Source: Phycisphaeraceae bacterium (GTDB lineage: Bacteria; Planctomycetota; Phycisphaerae; Phycisphaerales; Zrk34). From it: a stretch of 8,160 nucleotides of DNA. The notes beneath the pieces were generated by a model. That model made no database searches and was not told the origin of the DNA. It saw only the letters and a program-made list of their open reading frames with translations. A program made the translations under genes and the position numbers. Positions 1 to 5,821 of this stretch are shown piece after piece (within the stretch, counting starts at the first letter, position 1; each line of letters begins with the position of its first letter). The DNA is taken from assembly GCA_028281485.1 (NCBI GenBank), contig JANQJT010000029.1, positions 1 to 8,160 of the forward strand. The letters are read 5' to 3'.

Positions 1-459
1 CTGGAAGACCATCACGTAGGCGTTGCCGGATGCACCATTCGAGTCCTGAAGCGCCAAGCGCACCTGGCGGCCGTTGCCCTGCCGGCTGGCGTACATGTCG
101 AACTCAAAGCTCAGCGTGTGACCCGCGCTCAGGTCCACCGTCTCGGTGAACAGCCCGGTCACGCGGTCGTTCGCGGCGCCCGATATCCCGTTGTCGAACG
201 CCAGCGCGTTGTCCGTGCCGGTACCCGCGGCAACGTTGTCGATGATCGCGCCGGGATTCCCGCCGCCCGAGCCGCTCAGGGCCCAACTGCCCACCGAGGT
301 GCCCGCGTTCAGGTTTGCGACCGACGCGTTGTCCGTCACCGTTGCGCCGGTCTCGGCTGACGCGTTGAAGTCGGCGTCGAACACGATGACGTCCGCCATC
401 GCGGGAGCCGTCGCGATCGCAAACACCGCAACGGCCGAAAGAATAGTGAAACGTCTCAT
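1..459 (-). CDS. Secreted low-complexity protein, N-terminal part (cut by window edge)
   Basis: The reading frame from the ATG at 459 runs down to base 1 without a stop, giving 153 residues of an incomplete gene. The protein begins MRRFTILSAVAVFAIATAPAMA, a classical signal peptide with two arginines, a hydrophobic core and a probable signal peptidase I site after AMA. The mature part starts DVIVFDADFN and is rich in Ala, Gly, Asn, Asp, Thr and Ser, with alternating hydrophobic stretches (for example HTLSFEFDMYASR near residues 114-126, and RQVRLALQDSN after it) that suggest a beta-sandwich of the LamG or carbohydrate-binding kind. A GGAGG site at 469-473 lies 9 bases before the ATG and supports the start. 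Such proteins in planctomycetes often end in a PEP-CTERM sorting signal, but the C-terminus is outside the window, so that is only a guess. No enzymatic motif is visible. Wobble positions favour G (GCG, ACG, GTG), unlike the C-ending plus-strand operon. Confidence 0.8.
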   Translation of the reverse strand, partial: MRRFTILSAVAVFAIATAPAMADVIVFDADFNASAETGATVTDNASVANLNAGTSVGSWALSGSGGGNPGAIIDNVAAGTGTDNALAFDNGISGAANDRVTGLFTETVDLSAGHTLSFEFDMYASRQGNGRQVRLALQDSNGASGNAYVMVFQ

Positions 460-869
460 AGATCAGGTCCTCCAAAACAGTGTATGGCTCGAACACTCAG
501 ACCCTCTCTGATCCCTTCATGCCGCGCGTCCACGAGATCGCAACGGACATCCTGTAAGCCAGAACGAAGACCACCTCCCAACGCGACAGCCGATACGCAA
601 CGGACCGTCGCTCGCGTGACCCTCGTCTTTGTATCTCTGATTGCGGGAATATGACGGTGCGTCATCTTCCGAAACCTCCACAGACCGGGTTATCCGCCAC
701 AACGGTTGTGTAGCGGCTCAAACCCTCTTCCCCGCGTACTTACTTCCCAACACGCCAGAATGCTTAACACGGTCAATTAAAAAATATCCGCACGGCATTG
801 CGGCTCCTCTTGCGGAGTTTCGCGCCACCAAGACCGCACAAACCCCATATTTCCCTGCCTATACCATGT
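460..869 (-). other. Long non-coding leader/intergenic region upstream of the secreted-protein gene
   Basis: This stretch of about 410 bases lies between the terminator at 870-904 and the start of the minus-strand secreted-protein gene. I see no convincing gene in it: the short frames that cross it lack a ribosome site or a recognisable protein. It must hold the promoter of the secreted-protein gene. It contains two small hairpins at 788-817, an A-run at 779-784 (T-run on the minus strand) and a TTGACC hexamer on the minus strand at 771-776 that has no good -10 partner. If transcription starts near 776 the untranslated leader would be about 310 bases, long enough to hold a regulatory RNA structure. 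Confidence 0.5.
779..817 (-). terminator. Tandem small hairpins followed by a T-run (weak terminator or attenuator candidate)
   Basis: Read on the minus strand, a hairpin CTCC-GCAAGA-GGAG (814-817 pairing with 804-807) is followed at once by CCGCA-ATGCCG-TGCGG (799-803 pairing with 788-792), then ATA and six T residues (complement of the A-run at 779-784). The stems are only 4 and 5 base pairs, so this is much weaker than the terminator at 870-904. It could be a second terminator for the prepilin-like gene or an attenuator in the leader of the secreted-protein gene. It could also be chance. Confidence 0.3.
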
Positions 870-904
870 AAAAAAGCGGAAGCGCCTGATTCAGGCGCAA
901 CCGC
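870..904 (-). terminator. Rho-independent terminator of the prepilin-like gene
   Basis: On the plus strand GCGG-AA-GCGCCTG-ATT-CAGGCGC-AA-CCGC forms a perfect inner 7 bp stem (882-888 with 892-898) and an outer 4 bp stem (876-879 with 901-904), separated by a symmetric AA/AA internal loop. Six A residues at 870-875 become a T-run directly after the hairpin when read on the minus strand. This is a textbook intrinsic terminator for minus-strand transcription, 77 bases beyond the stop codon of the prepilin-like gene. The plus-strand side has no T-run, so it should not work well in the other direction. Confidence 0.85.
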
Positions 905-981
905 CTCTAGGATGGTACCGAGTTAATTACCTATCTTGTCTATTCGACCCAATCTTGCCCGTAGGATCGATATCTTGAACC

Positions 982-1953
982 TCAGATACCGATACCGCCT
1001 CCACCCACCGGGTTCGGCCCCGAACCGGTTCCGCCACTACTATCCGTCCGCACATTGATATCTCCAGACCACCAGCCACGCTTCTGAGCCGAATCACTCA
1101 TCAACACGCGGTATCGCTTCAAGTCGACCACCGTCTGGAACGAGACAGACGCATCAATGAACGCCGTGTTGGAGCCCGACGCCCCGCTCTGGTCTATAGG
1201 TGTCATGTCGTCAGCAAAGACCAGCCCGGTCTTGCCATGCGCGAAATGCGCCACGGTCCCACCCCCCGAGTCAAGATTGGTCGTATTCTCGTTGTAATCC
1301 GACGCCAGTGCGAAGTATCCCTTCTGTGTCAGCTTGTAGGGTACTTCCCACTGCCCACCGCCCACTGCCGTATCCGCGGCGAACGCGGTGTTCCCATTGG
1401 TCTTCGTCAAGCGACGACCGGCCATGTAGTAATAGCCGAACCGCATGATCCCGATTTTCTGCGTGGAATCCAACAGATCCGGGTCATAGATCGCGCTGGC
1501 ATCGCCCGTCTGAATGCCGATTCCGGCTGGACTGGTGGAGTAATGTGCTTTAAAGCCCAACTCCCCCTGCCCTCTTCGATTCGGACACGTGAACTCAGAT
1601 GCCTCAACGCCGTTCTTGAGCAACTGGTCATATAGCAAACCATTGATCCAAGAGATGTGATCCGAATCGGGATTAGTCGCCTGGCTCTGATTGTCTAACG
1701 CCGCCCGGCTGCGATGAATCCCGATCTGAGATGGAAAAAAGCGTCCCCGACGCGTCTCCGCAATCGTGATCGACGCCTGCGCCAATCCTCTCAGATGCGC
1801 CGCACACACCGTTCGGCGAGCCGATTCCGTCGCTCGGTTCAACGCGGGAAGCAAGATCGCCAGCAACAGAGCAAGAATCGCCACAACGACGAGCAACTCA
1901 ACCAGAGTAAATGCCCTGTATAAACCTTGACGATCCGTTTCTGAAAGACGCAT
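982..1953 (-). CDS. Prepilin-like protein with N-terminal cleavage/methylation signal
   Basis: This 323-residue protein begins MRLSETDRQGLYRAFTLVELLVVVAILALLLAILLPAL. That is the type IV prepilin/pseudopilin signature: a short basic leader, the FTLVELL box with the conserved Glu at +5, and a hydrophobic helix (residues 15-36) for membrane insertion and fibre packing. The expected prepilin peptidase site is between Ala14 and Phe15; Ala replaces the usual Gly at -1. Large families of such proteins in Planctomycetes and Verrucomicrobia carry a C-terminal H-x9-DG motif. Here the matching segment, HGKTGLVFADDMTP, has one residue fewer and DD in place of DG, so it is a divergent member. Two Cys (residues 49 and 123) may form a disulfide. 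The tail is Gly-rich (GGTGSGPNPVGGGGIGI). The start at 1953 is preferred over the ATG at 1971, since that ATG overlaps the ribosome site. The gene is transcribed away from the sigma-factor operon and ends at a strong terminator. Its partner machinery is not in the window. Confidence 0.85.
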   Translation of the reverse strand: MRLSETDRQGLYRAFTLVELLVVVAILALLLAILLPALNRATESARRTVCAAHLRGLAQASITIAETRRGRFFPSQIGIHRSRAALDNQSQATNPDSDHISWINGLLYDQLLKNGVEASEFTCPNRRGQGELGFKAHYSTSPAGIGIQTGDASAIYDPDLLDSTQKIGIMRFGYYYMAGRRLTKTNGNTAFAADTAVGGGQWEVPYKLTQKGYFALASDYNENTTNLDSGGGTVAHFAHGKTGLVFADDMTPIDQSGASGSNTAFIDASVSFQTVVDLKRYRVLMSDSAQKRGWWSGDINVRTDSSGGTGSGPNPVGGGGIGI

Positions 1954-1960
1954 CTGATTG

Positions 1961-1966
1961 CCTCCT
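1961..1966 (-). promoter_or_regulatory. Strong Shine-Dalgarno site fixing the prepilin-like start
   Basis: AGGAGG on the minus strand lies 7 bases before the ATG at 1953. An in-frame ATG at 1971 would add only MAGGNQ, whose codons are the ribosome site itself, so that longer start is unlikely. Confidence 0.85.
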
Positions 1967-2078
1967 GCCATCGGACACCCCCACGCACCCCTTCACACCC
2001 AGTCATTACCCATTGCGACGGATATTTAACACGTCATTCGTTTTTTTCTTTCACAAACATCCATGCGGCACACCGAGC

Positions 2079-2126
2079 AAGCTTTCGGAAGGAAAATTTG
2101 CTGTTCAGATGTTAAGCTTTTCCGAA
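2079..2126. repeat. Paired AAGCTTT..GGAA / AAGCTTTTCCGAA elements upstream of the sigma gene
   Basis: AAGCTTTCGGAA at 2079-2090 is repeated as AAGCTTTTCCGAA at 2114-2126, starting 35 bases apart, about 3.3 helical turns. Within them TTCGGAA (2084-2090) and TTCCGAA (2120-2126) are exact inverted repeats, and AAGCTT is itself palindromic. The pair ends 12 bases before the first possible start of the sigma factor. It could be an operator bound by a dimer, a leader RNA hairpin with a 29-base loop, or chance. Confidence 0.4.
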
Positions 2127-2160
2127 TAATGGGAATCTATGGCGGATAAAACGCGCATTC

Positions 2161-2166
2161 AGGTGG
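2161..2166 (+). promoter_or_regulatory. Shine-Dalgarno-like site supporting the shorter sigma-factor start
   Basis: AGGTGG lies 5 bases before the ATG at 2172. The upstream in-frame ATG at 2139 has only a poor GGGA behind it. The GH2 gene downstream uses the very similar AAGGTG at the same 5-base spacing, which favours the start at 2172. Confidence 0.6.
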
Positions 2167-2171
2167 TTTAC

Positions 2172-2720
2172 ATGACACAAGAGACTCATCTATCGAGTTC
2201 GGATGACTCGCCGGCCACGCTTGCCGACTACTGGATCAAGGCCCAGCCGATCTTGCTGTCTTTTGTCCGATCCATGATCTACCGCTTTGATGACGCGGAC
2301 GACATCGTCCAACAGGTCGCCACTATCGCAGCCAAGCGCTTCGATGATTTCGACCAGTCACGCCCCTTTATCCCGTGGGCACTCGGCATCGCGCGCAACG
2401 TCCTTATGCACTACTACAGAGACAAAAAGAGGCACAACCTCGTATTGATCGACAACGAGATCATGGAGCAGATGACAAGCACGTTTGCCGACAACCCCCC
2501 CGGCAACAAGGACATCAACATCGCCCTCAAACGATGCTTCACCCAGCTTACCGACCGCGCACGCAACCTGGTGCAGCTACGCTACGTCCGAGACCTCTCC
2601 ACGCAGGAAATCGGCGACCGCCTGGGGACAACCTCCAACGTGATCGCCGTCACGCTCCATCGGATTCGCTCCACACTCAAGAAATGCATCGAGAAACAAA
2701 TCCAAACCTCTCAGGCATAA
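2172..2720 (+). CDS. ECF RNA polymerase sigma factor (Rhodopirellula/Verrucomicrobium type)
   Basis: From the ATG at 2172 this is a 182-residue two-domain sigma factor (193 residues from the alternative ATG at 2139). Region 2, which binds core polymerase and the -10 element, spans about residues 26-87: the DADDIVQQVATIAAKRFDDFD segment, then FIPWALGIARNVLMHYYRDKKR, a form of the usual F-x-x-W-x-x-x-I-A-x-N pattern. Region 4, which reads the -35 element by a helix-turn-helix, spans about 123-173, with LTDRARNLVQLRYVRDLSTQEIGDRLGTT followed by the recognition helix and VTLHRIRSTLKKCI. There is no region 1 or 3, as expected for ECF factors. Size and wording fit the group found in planctomycetes and verrucomicrobia that sits beside FecR-type genes. 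The stop is 6 bases before the FecR-domain gene, so translational coupling is likely. The expected role is to transcribe its own operon and possibly other targets under control of that membrane partner. Confidence 0.92.
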   Translation: MTQETHLSSSDDSPATLADYWIKAQPILLSFVRSMIYRFDDADDIVQQVATIAAKRFDDFDQSRPFIPWALGIARNVLMHYYRDKKRHNLVLIDNEIMEQMTSTFADNPPGNKDINIALKRCFTQLTDRARNLVQLRYVRDLSTQEIGDRLGTTSNVIAVTLHRIRSTLKKCIEKQIQTSQA

Positions 2721-2726
2721 CCGCAC

Positions 2727-4310
2727 ATGACGGACTTCGACCCGCTCCAATTCATCGACGCACACCTCGACGGCGCCCTCGCTCAGGAAGACCAGACGCT
2801 GCTCTGTGAGTGGCTGCGCGCCTCACCAGACCACATCAAGGAATACATCGATCGCGCCAATCTTCACTACGACATCCATCACATGCTGCTCGTGGAAGAC
2901 ATCGGCCAGGTCCGACACCAGGTCCTCGGCGACGACTTCACCGATATATCTCGGCTTACAGAGTCCAACGCCCCCGCCGACACGACAATCGGCGATGAAG
3001 ACACGGGACTGATCCCCCTCAAAGACGTCCAGCAATCTTCGCAACACCACGCCCCCCCAACAGATCACACCGAAGACGTCACCGCGCAGCCGGCCGACAA
3101 GAAACACAAGCTCCTCTTCCGCGTGCCCGGCATCCGCGTCTACCGCACACGCTTCGGCGACGCACCTTCCCGCTCACCGCTCCGAATACTCCTTCCCGCC
3201 GCCGCCGTACTCATCGCCGCCACGCTCGCCATCTACTTAACGTTCACAACCGGCCCCACACCTCAGCCCACCCTCGCCACTCTCGCCGGCGTCAACCAGG
3301 CTGTATGGTCTACCGACACGCACCAACACCTCGTCGGCAGCGATCTCATCGGCGGACGGTACGGCCTTCAGTCCGGCTTCGCCAAACTCCACATGAAACG
3401 TGGCGCCACCGTCCTCCTCGAAGGACCCTGTGAGTTCGAGCTGCTCAACAACAATGCCATCCGCATGCACCGCGGCCGCGTCACCGCACAGGTCCCTGAG
3501 ATCGCACACCGATTCACCGTCAAGACCCCCACCGCACACGTCGTCGATCTCGGCACCGAGTTCGGCGTGGACGTCAAAGACTCCGGATACACACTCGCCG
3601 CCGTCTTCGACGGTCGCGTCAAACTCGCCGAGGCCAGCGAATCCACCCCAACCGCCAACAGCGTCGAACTCACCGAAGGCAAGCAGACCCACATCGACAC
3701 CGCCGGCCGCCTCTCAACCGCCATCCAACCCATCGCCACCGACCACGCCTTCACACGCACCCTTCACGAATCAAACAACACCCCCGTTATGCAAGGTCAG
3801 GTCAAACTCCACCGCCTCCCCCTGCGCAACATCCGCCCCCGCAAATCCCAGGATTTCGAAAACGCCCAGCTCTTCCTCGAATCCAGCGCCGTCGCGATCG
3901 ATCACACACTCACCAATGTCATGGTCGAACCCCGCACATACCGCGGCCAAACCCTCATCGAAGCCACCGGCTCCGTCCCCGCAGACACCACCGTCGATTG
4001 CTACATGATTCATTTCGACGTCGAAACCGACGAGGGAACCACGTATTTCGCCGACGCCACCATCCGCTTCCCCCGCCCAATCGTCGCCGTCATCGCTCGC
4101 ACCCCCCAACTCAAAGAGACCGACGCCCTATTCAAGAATCCGAATACTTACTATCCCACCACCAGGGAAGGCCACAAGGCACGCGGCATGGCCGACATCG
4201 GCACAAACGATCAGGACGAGATTGAAATCCTGCCCGATGGCCACTCCCTACGAATCCATCTCGCCGCAACCGGGACGGATCAGCTCCGCGTCCTGATCGC
4301 CGGCGAGTGA
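2727..4310 (+). CDS. FecR-domain transmembrane regulator with an unusual C-terminal domain
   Basis: A 527-residue probable sigma-factor regulator. Residues 1-50 form a cytoplasmic helical segment (FIDAHLDGALAQEDQTLLCEWLRASPDHIKEYID) like the N-termini of planctomycete FecR proteins; no zinc-finger HxxxCxxC motif is present. Residues 51-150 are a polar linker. A single transmembrane helix is at about 152-174 (LRILLPAAAVLIAATLAIYL), preceded by Arg and Lys, giving N-in topology. The FecR domain is at about 205-300, with GATVLLEGPCEFELL, MHRGRVTAQVP and the diagnostic TPTAHVVDLGTEFGVDV (268-284), followed by AVFDGRVKL. From about 374 to the end comes an extra beta-rich domain (DCYMIHFDV, ATIRFPRPIVAVIAR, HSLRIHLA, TDQLRVLIAG), where relatives often carry LamG or nothing. 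The protein likely holds or releases the upstream sigma factor in response to an outside signal. There is no good ribosome site at its start, consistent with coupling to the sigma gene. Whether it inhibits or activates cannot be told from sequence. Confidence 0.88.
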   Translation: MTDFDPLQFIDAHLDGALAQEDQTLLCEWLRASPDHIKEYIDRANLHYDIHHMLLVEDIGQVRHQVLGDDFTDISRLTESNAPADTTIGDEDTGLIPLKDVQQSSQHHAPPTDHTEDVTAQPADKKHKLLFRVPGIRVYRTRFGDAPSRSPLRILLPAAAVLIAATLAIYLTFTTGPTPQPTLATLAGVNQAVWSTDTHQHLVGSDLIGGRYGLQSGFAKLHMKRGATVLLEGPCEFELLNNNAIRMHRGRVTAQVPEIAHRFTVKTPTAHVVDLGTEFGVDVKDSGYTLAAVFDGRVKLAEASESTPTANSVELTEGKQTHIDTAGRLSTAIQPIATDHAFTRTLHESNNTPVMQGQVKLHRLPLRNIRPRKSQDFENAQLFLESSAVAIDHTLTNVMVEPRTYRGQTLIEATGSVPADTTVDCYMIHFDVETDEGTTYFADATIRFPRPIVAVIARTPQLKETDALFKNPNTYYPTTREGHKARGMADIGTNDQDEIEILPDGHSLRIHLAATGTDQLRVLIAGE

Positions 4311-4356
4311 CACACGGGTCGGGCCTGAATACGATCGAGATATGAACGAGAGCCTT

Positions 4357-4363
4357 AGAAGGA
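4357..4363 (+). promoter_or_regulatory. Shine-Dalgarno site supporting the inner sulfatase start
   Basis: AGAAGGA ends 11 bases before the ATG at 4375, a slightly long but usable spacing. The in-frame ATG at 4342 has no comparable site. Starting at 4375 also places the hydrophobic signal sequence directly at the N-terminus, as expected. Confidence 0.55.
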
Positions 4364-4374
4364 AACCCGACACG

Positions 4375-5787
4375 ATGTGGTCTCTTCGATTTTTTACAGC
4401 ATGTGTGCTCTGCGCGCCGGTGCTCATAAGCTGCACCAACCGCGCAATCGCCGCCGAACCCACCCCCCCCAACATCATCTTCGTCCTCGCCGACGACCTG
4501 GGCTACGGCGACGTCGGATTCAACGGCCAGCAACACATCAGAACACCCAACCTCGACCGCATGGCACGCGAGGGCATCGTCTTCACCGATCACTACGCCG
4601 GCTCCACCGTCTGCATGCCCTCCCGCTGCGCCCTGCTCACCGGCAAGCACATGGGACACGCCACCGTCCGCGGCAACCCGCGCTGGACCTCCATCGGCCG
4701 CCCCGTCAACCTCGGCCCCGACGACACCACCGTCGCCGATGAACTCAAACGCGCCGGCTACAAAACCGCCATCATCGGCAAGTGGGGACTGGCCGAAGGC
4801 AACGACGACGACGGCATGCCCAGCCGCCAGGGCTTCGACTACTTCTTCGGCTACCGCAACCACCGCGAAGCCCACCATTACTATCCCCAGCGCCTCTGGC
4901 GAAACGACACCCCCTTCGACATCCCCGAAAACGACACCCAGAACACCACCGGCACCTACGCCCACGACACGGTCACCGACGAAGCCCTCCAGTGGGTCAA
5001 CGACAACAGCGACGGCCCCTTCTTCCTCTACCTCGCCTTTACAATCCCTCACTACGAGCTGACCGTCCCCGACGATTCCAAAGCCCCCTACCTCAACCTC
5101 GGCTGGCCCAAAAAACCCATGAACAAGGGACACTATCGCAACGACGCCGAAGGCAACGTCGCCTACGCCGGCATGGTCTCACGCATGGACCGCGACATGG
5201 GCCGCCTCATCGCCCTGCTCGCACAGAAAGGCATCGACGAAAACACCCTTATCATCTTCTCCAGCGACAACGGCCCCGAGTACGAACGCCGCGACCGATT
5301 CTTCAATTCCAACGGCCCATTCCGCGGCGGCAAACGCGACCTCTACGAGGGCGGCATCCGCGTCCCCTTCGTCGCCTACTGGCCCGGACACATCCCACCC
5401 GGCTCAACCTCCGACCACCCCTCCGCATTCTGGGACCTGCTGCCCACCGCCTGCGACTTGGCCGGCATCGAACCCACCGACCCATCCATCAACGGCATCT
5501 CCTACCTCCCCACACTCCTCGGCCAAGACAATCAACCAAAACACAAGGCCCTGTACTGGGAGTTCAACCAGAAAGAAGGCCCCATACAGGCCCTCCGCGT
5601 CGGCCAATGGAAAGCCGTTTTGAAACACAACAAGCCCCTCGAACTCTACAACCTCACCATCGATCCCGGCGAAACCAACAACGTCGCCGCCGCCAACCCC
5701 GAGGTCACCGGCGCCATGCAAAGACTGTTCAAGACCAGCCGCACCGACGATCCCGCCTTTAAGCTCATCCCCCACAAGAAAAACTGA
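4375..5787 (+). CDS. Secreted formylglycine-dependent sulfatase (arylsulfatase A-like, sulfatase family S1)
   Basis: A 470-residue enzyme (481 if started at 4342) that should hydrolyse sulfate esters, here most likely on a polysaccharide. The signal sequence MWSLRFFTACVLCAPVLISC contains a possible lipobox (L-I-S-C, Cys20); the alternative is signal peptidase I cleavage after AIAA. The sulfatase domain starts at PPNIIFVLADDLGYGD (Asp40 and Asp41 bind calcium). The activation motif C-M-P-S-R is at 80-84, followed by CALLTGK, so Cys80 should be converted to formylglycine by a maturation enzyme not encoded here. Other conserved blocks are GKWGLA (135-140), FDYFFGYRNHREAHHYYP (154-171), IPH (224-226), SSDNG (296-300; Asp298 and Asn299 metal ligands), FRGGKRDLYEGGIRVPF (316-332) and a C-terminal LYNLTIDPGETNNVA segment. 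Length and motif order are complete, so the gene looks intact. It lies 64 bases after the FecR gene and 34 before the GH2 gene, in one likely operon. Substrate and subfamily are not determinable by eye. Confidence 0.93.
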   Translation: MWSLRFFTACVLCAPVLISCTNRAIAAEPTPPNIIFVLADDLGYGDVGFNGQQHIRTPNLDRMAREGIVFTDHYAGSTVCMPSRCALLTGKHMGHATVRGNPRWTSIGRPVNLGPDDTTVADELKRAGYKTAIIGKWGLAEGNDDDGMPSRQGFDYFFGYRNHREAHHYYPQRLWRNDTPFDIPENDTQNTTGTYAHDTVTDEALQWVNDNSDGPFFLYLAFTIPHYELTVPDDSKAPYLNLGWPKKPMNKGHYRNDAEGNVAYAGMVSRMDRDMGRLIALLAQKGIDENTLIIFSSDNGPEYERRDRFFNSNGPFRGGKRDLYEGGIRVPFVAYWPGHIPPGSTSDHPSAFWDLLPTACDLAGIEPTDPSINGISYLPTLLGQDNQPKHKALYWEFNQKEGPIQALRVGQWKAVLKHNKPLELYNLTIDPGETNNVAAANPEVTGAMQRLFKTSRTDDPAFKLIPHKKN

Positions 5788-5821
5788 TCGAACCGAATTA
5801 CACGATATACAAGGTGACACC

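Larger units (their letters stand above)
1954..2171. promoter_or_regulatory. Divergent intergenic control region
   Basis: This region separates the minus-strand prepilin-like gene from the plus-strand sigma-factor operon, so both promoters should be here. It is more AT-rich than its surroundings around 2021-2060 and 2091-2130, with a T-run at 2041-2047. I find no convincing -35/-10 pair for a housekeeping sigma factor on either strand, which would fit control by an ECF sigma factor such as the one encoded next to it, though that is inference. It holds the repeat pair at 2079-2126 and an element at 2026-2036 (TTAACACGTCA) that nearly matches one at 764-775. Confidence 0.5.

Noticed and set aside
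104..496. A 130-codon minus-strand frame near the left edge
   Set aside because: It is Arg/Gly-rich shadow coding of the secreted-protein gene, whose own frame has a signal peptide and a GGAGG site.
748..776. A housekeeping promoter on the minus strand starting with TTGACC
   Set aside because: The -35-like hexamer is good, but positions 16-19 bases downstream read CGTGTT or GTGTTG, nothing like TATAAT.
641..871. A 76-codon plus-strand frame in the intergenic region
   Set aside because: There is no good ribosome site, no recognisable protein feature and ordinary composition. It lies across the leader of a minus-strand gene and seems to be chance.
2139..2171. The longer start of the sigma factor at 2139
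   Set aside because: It has only a poor ribosome site, whereas the ATG at 2172 has AGGTGG at a 5-base spacing. The longer form cannot be fully excluded.
4132..5133. A 333-codon open frame on the minus strand inside the FecR and sulfatase genes
   Set aside because: It is the same antisense artefact (Val/Gly/Ala/Asp-rich) and crosses two well-supported plus-strand genes.
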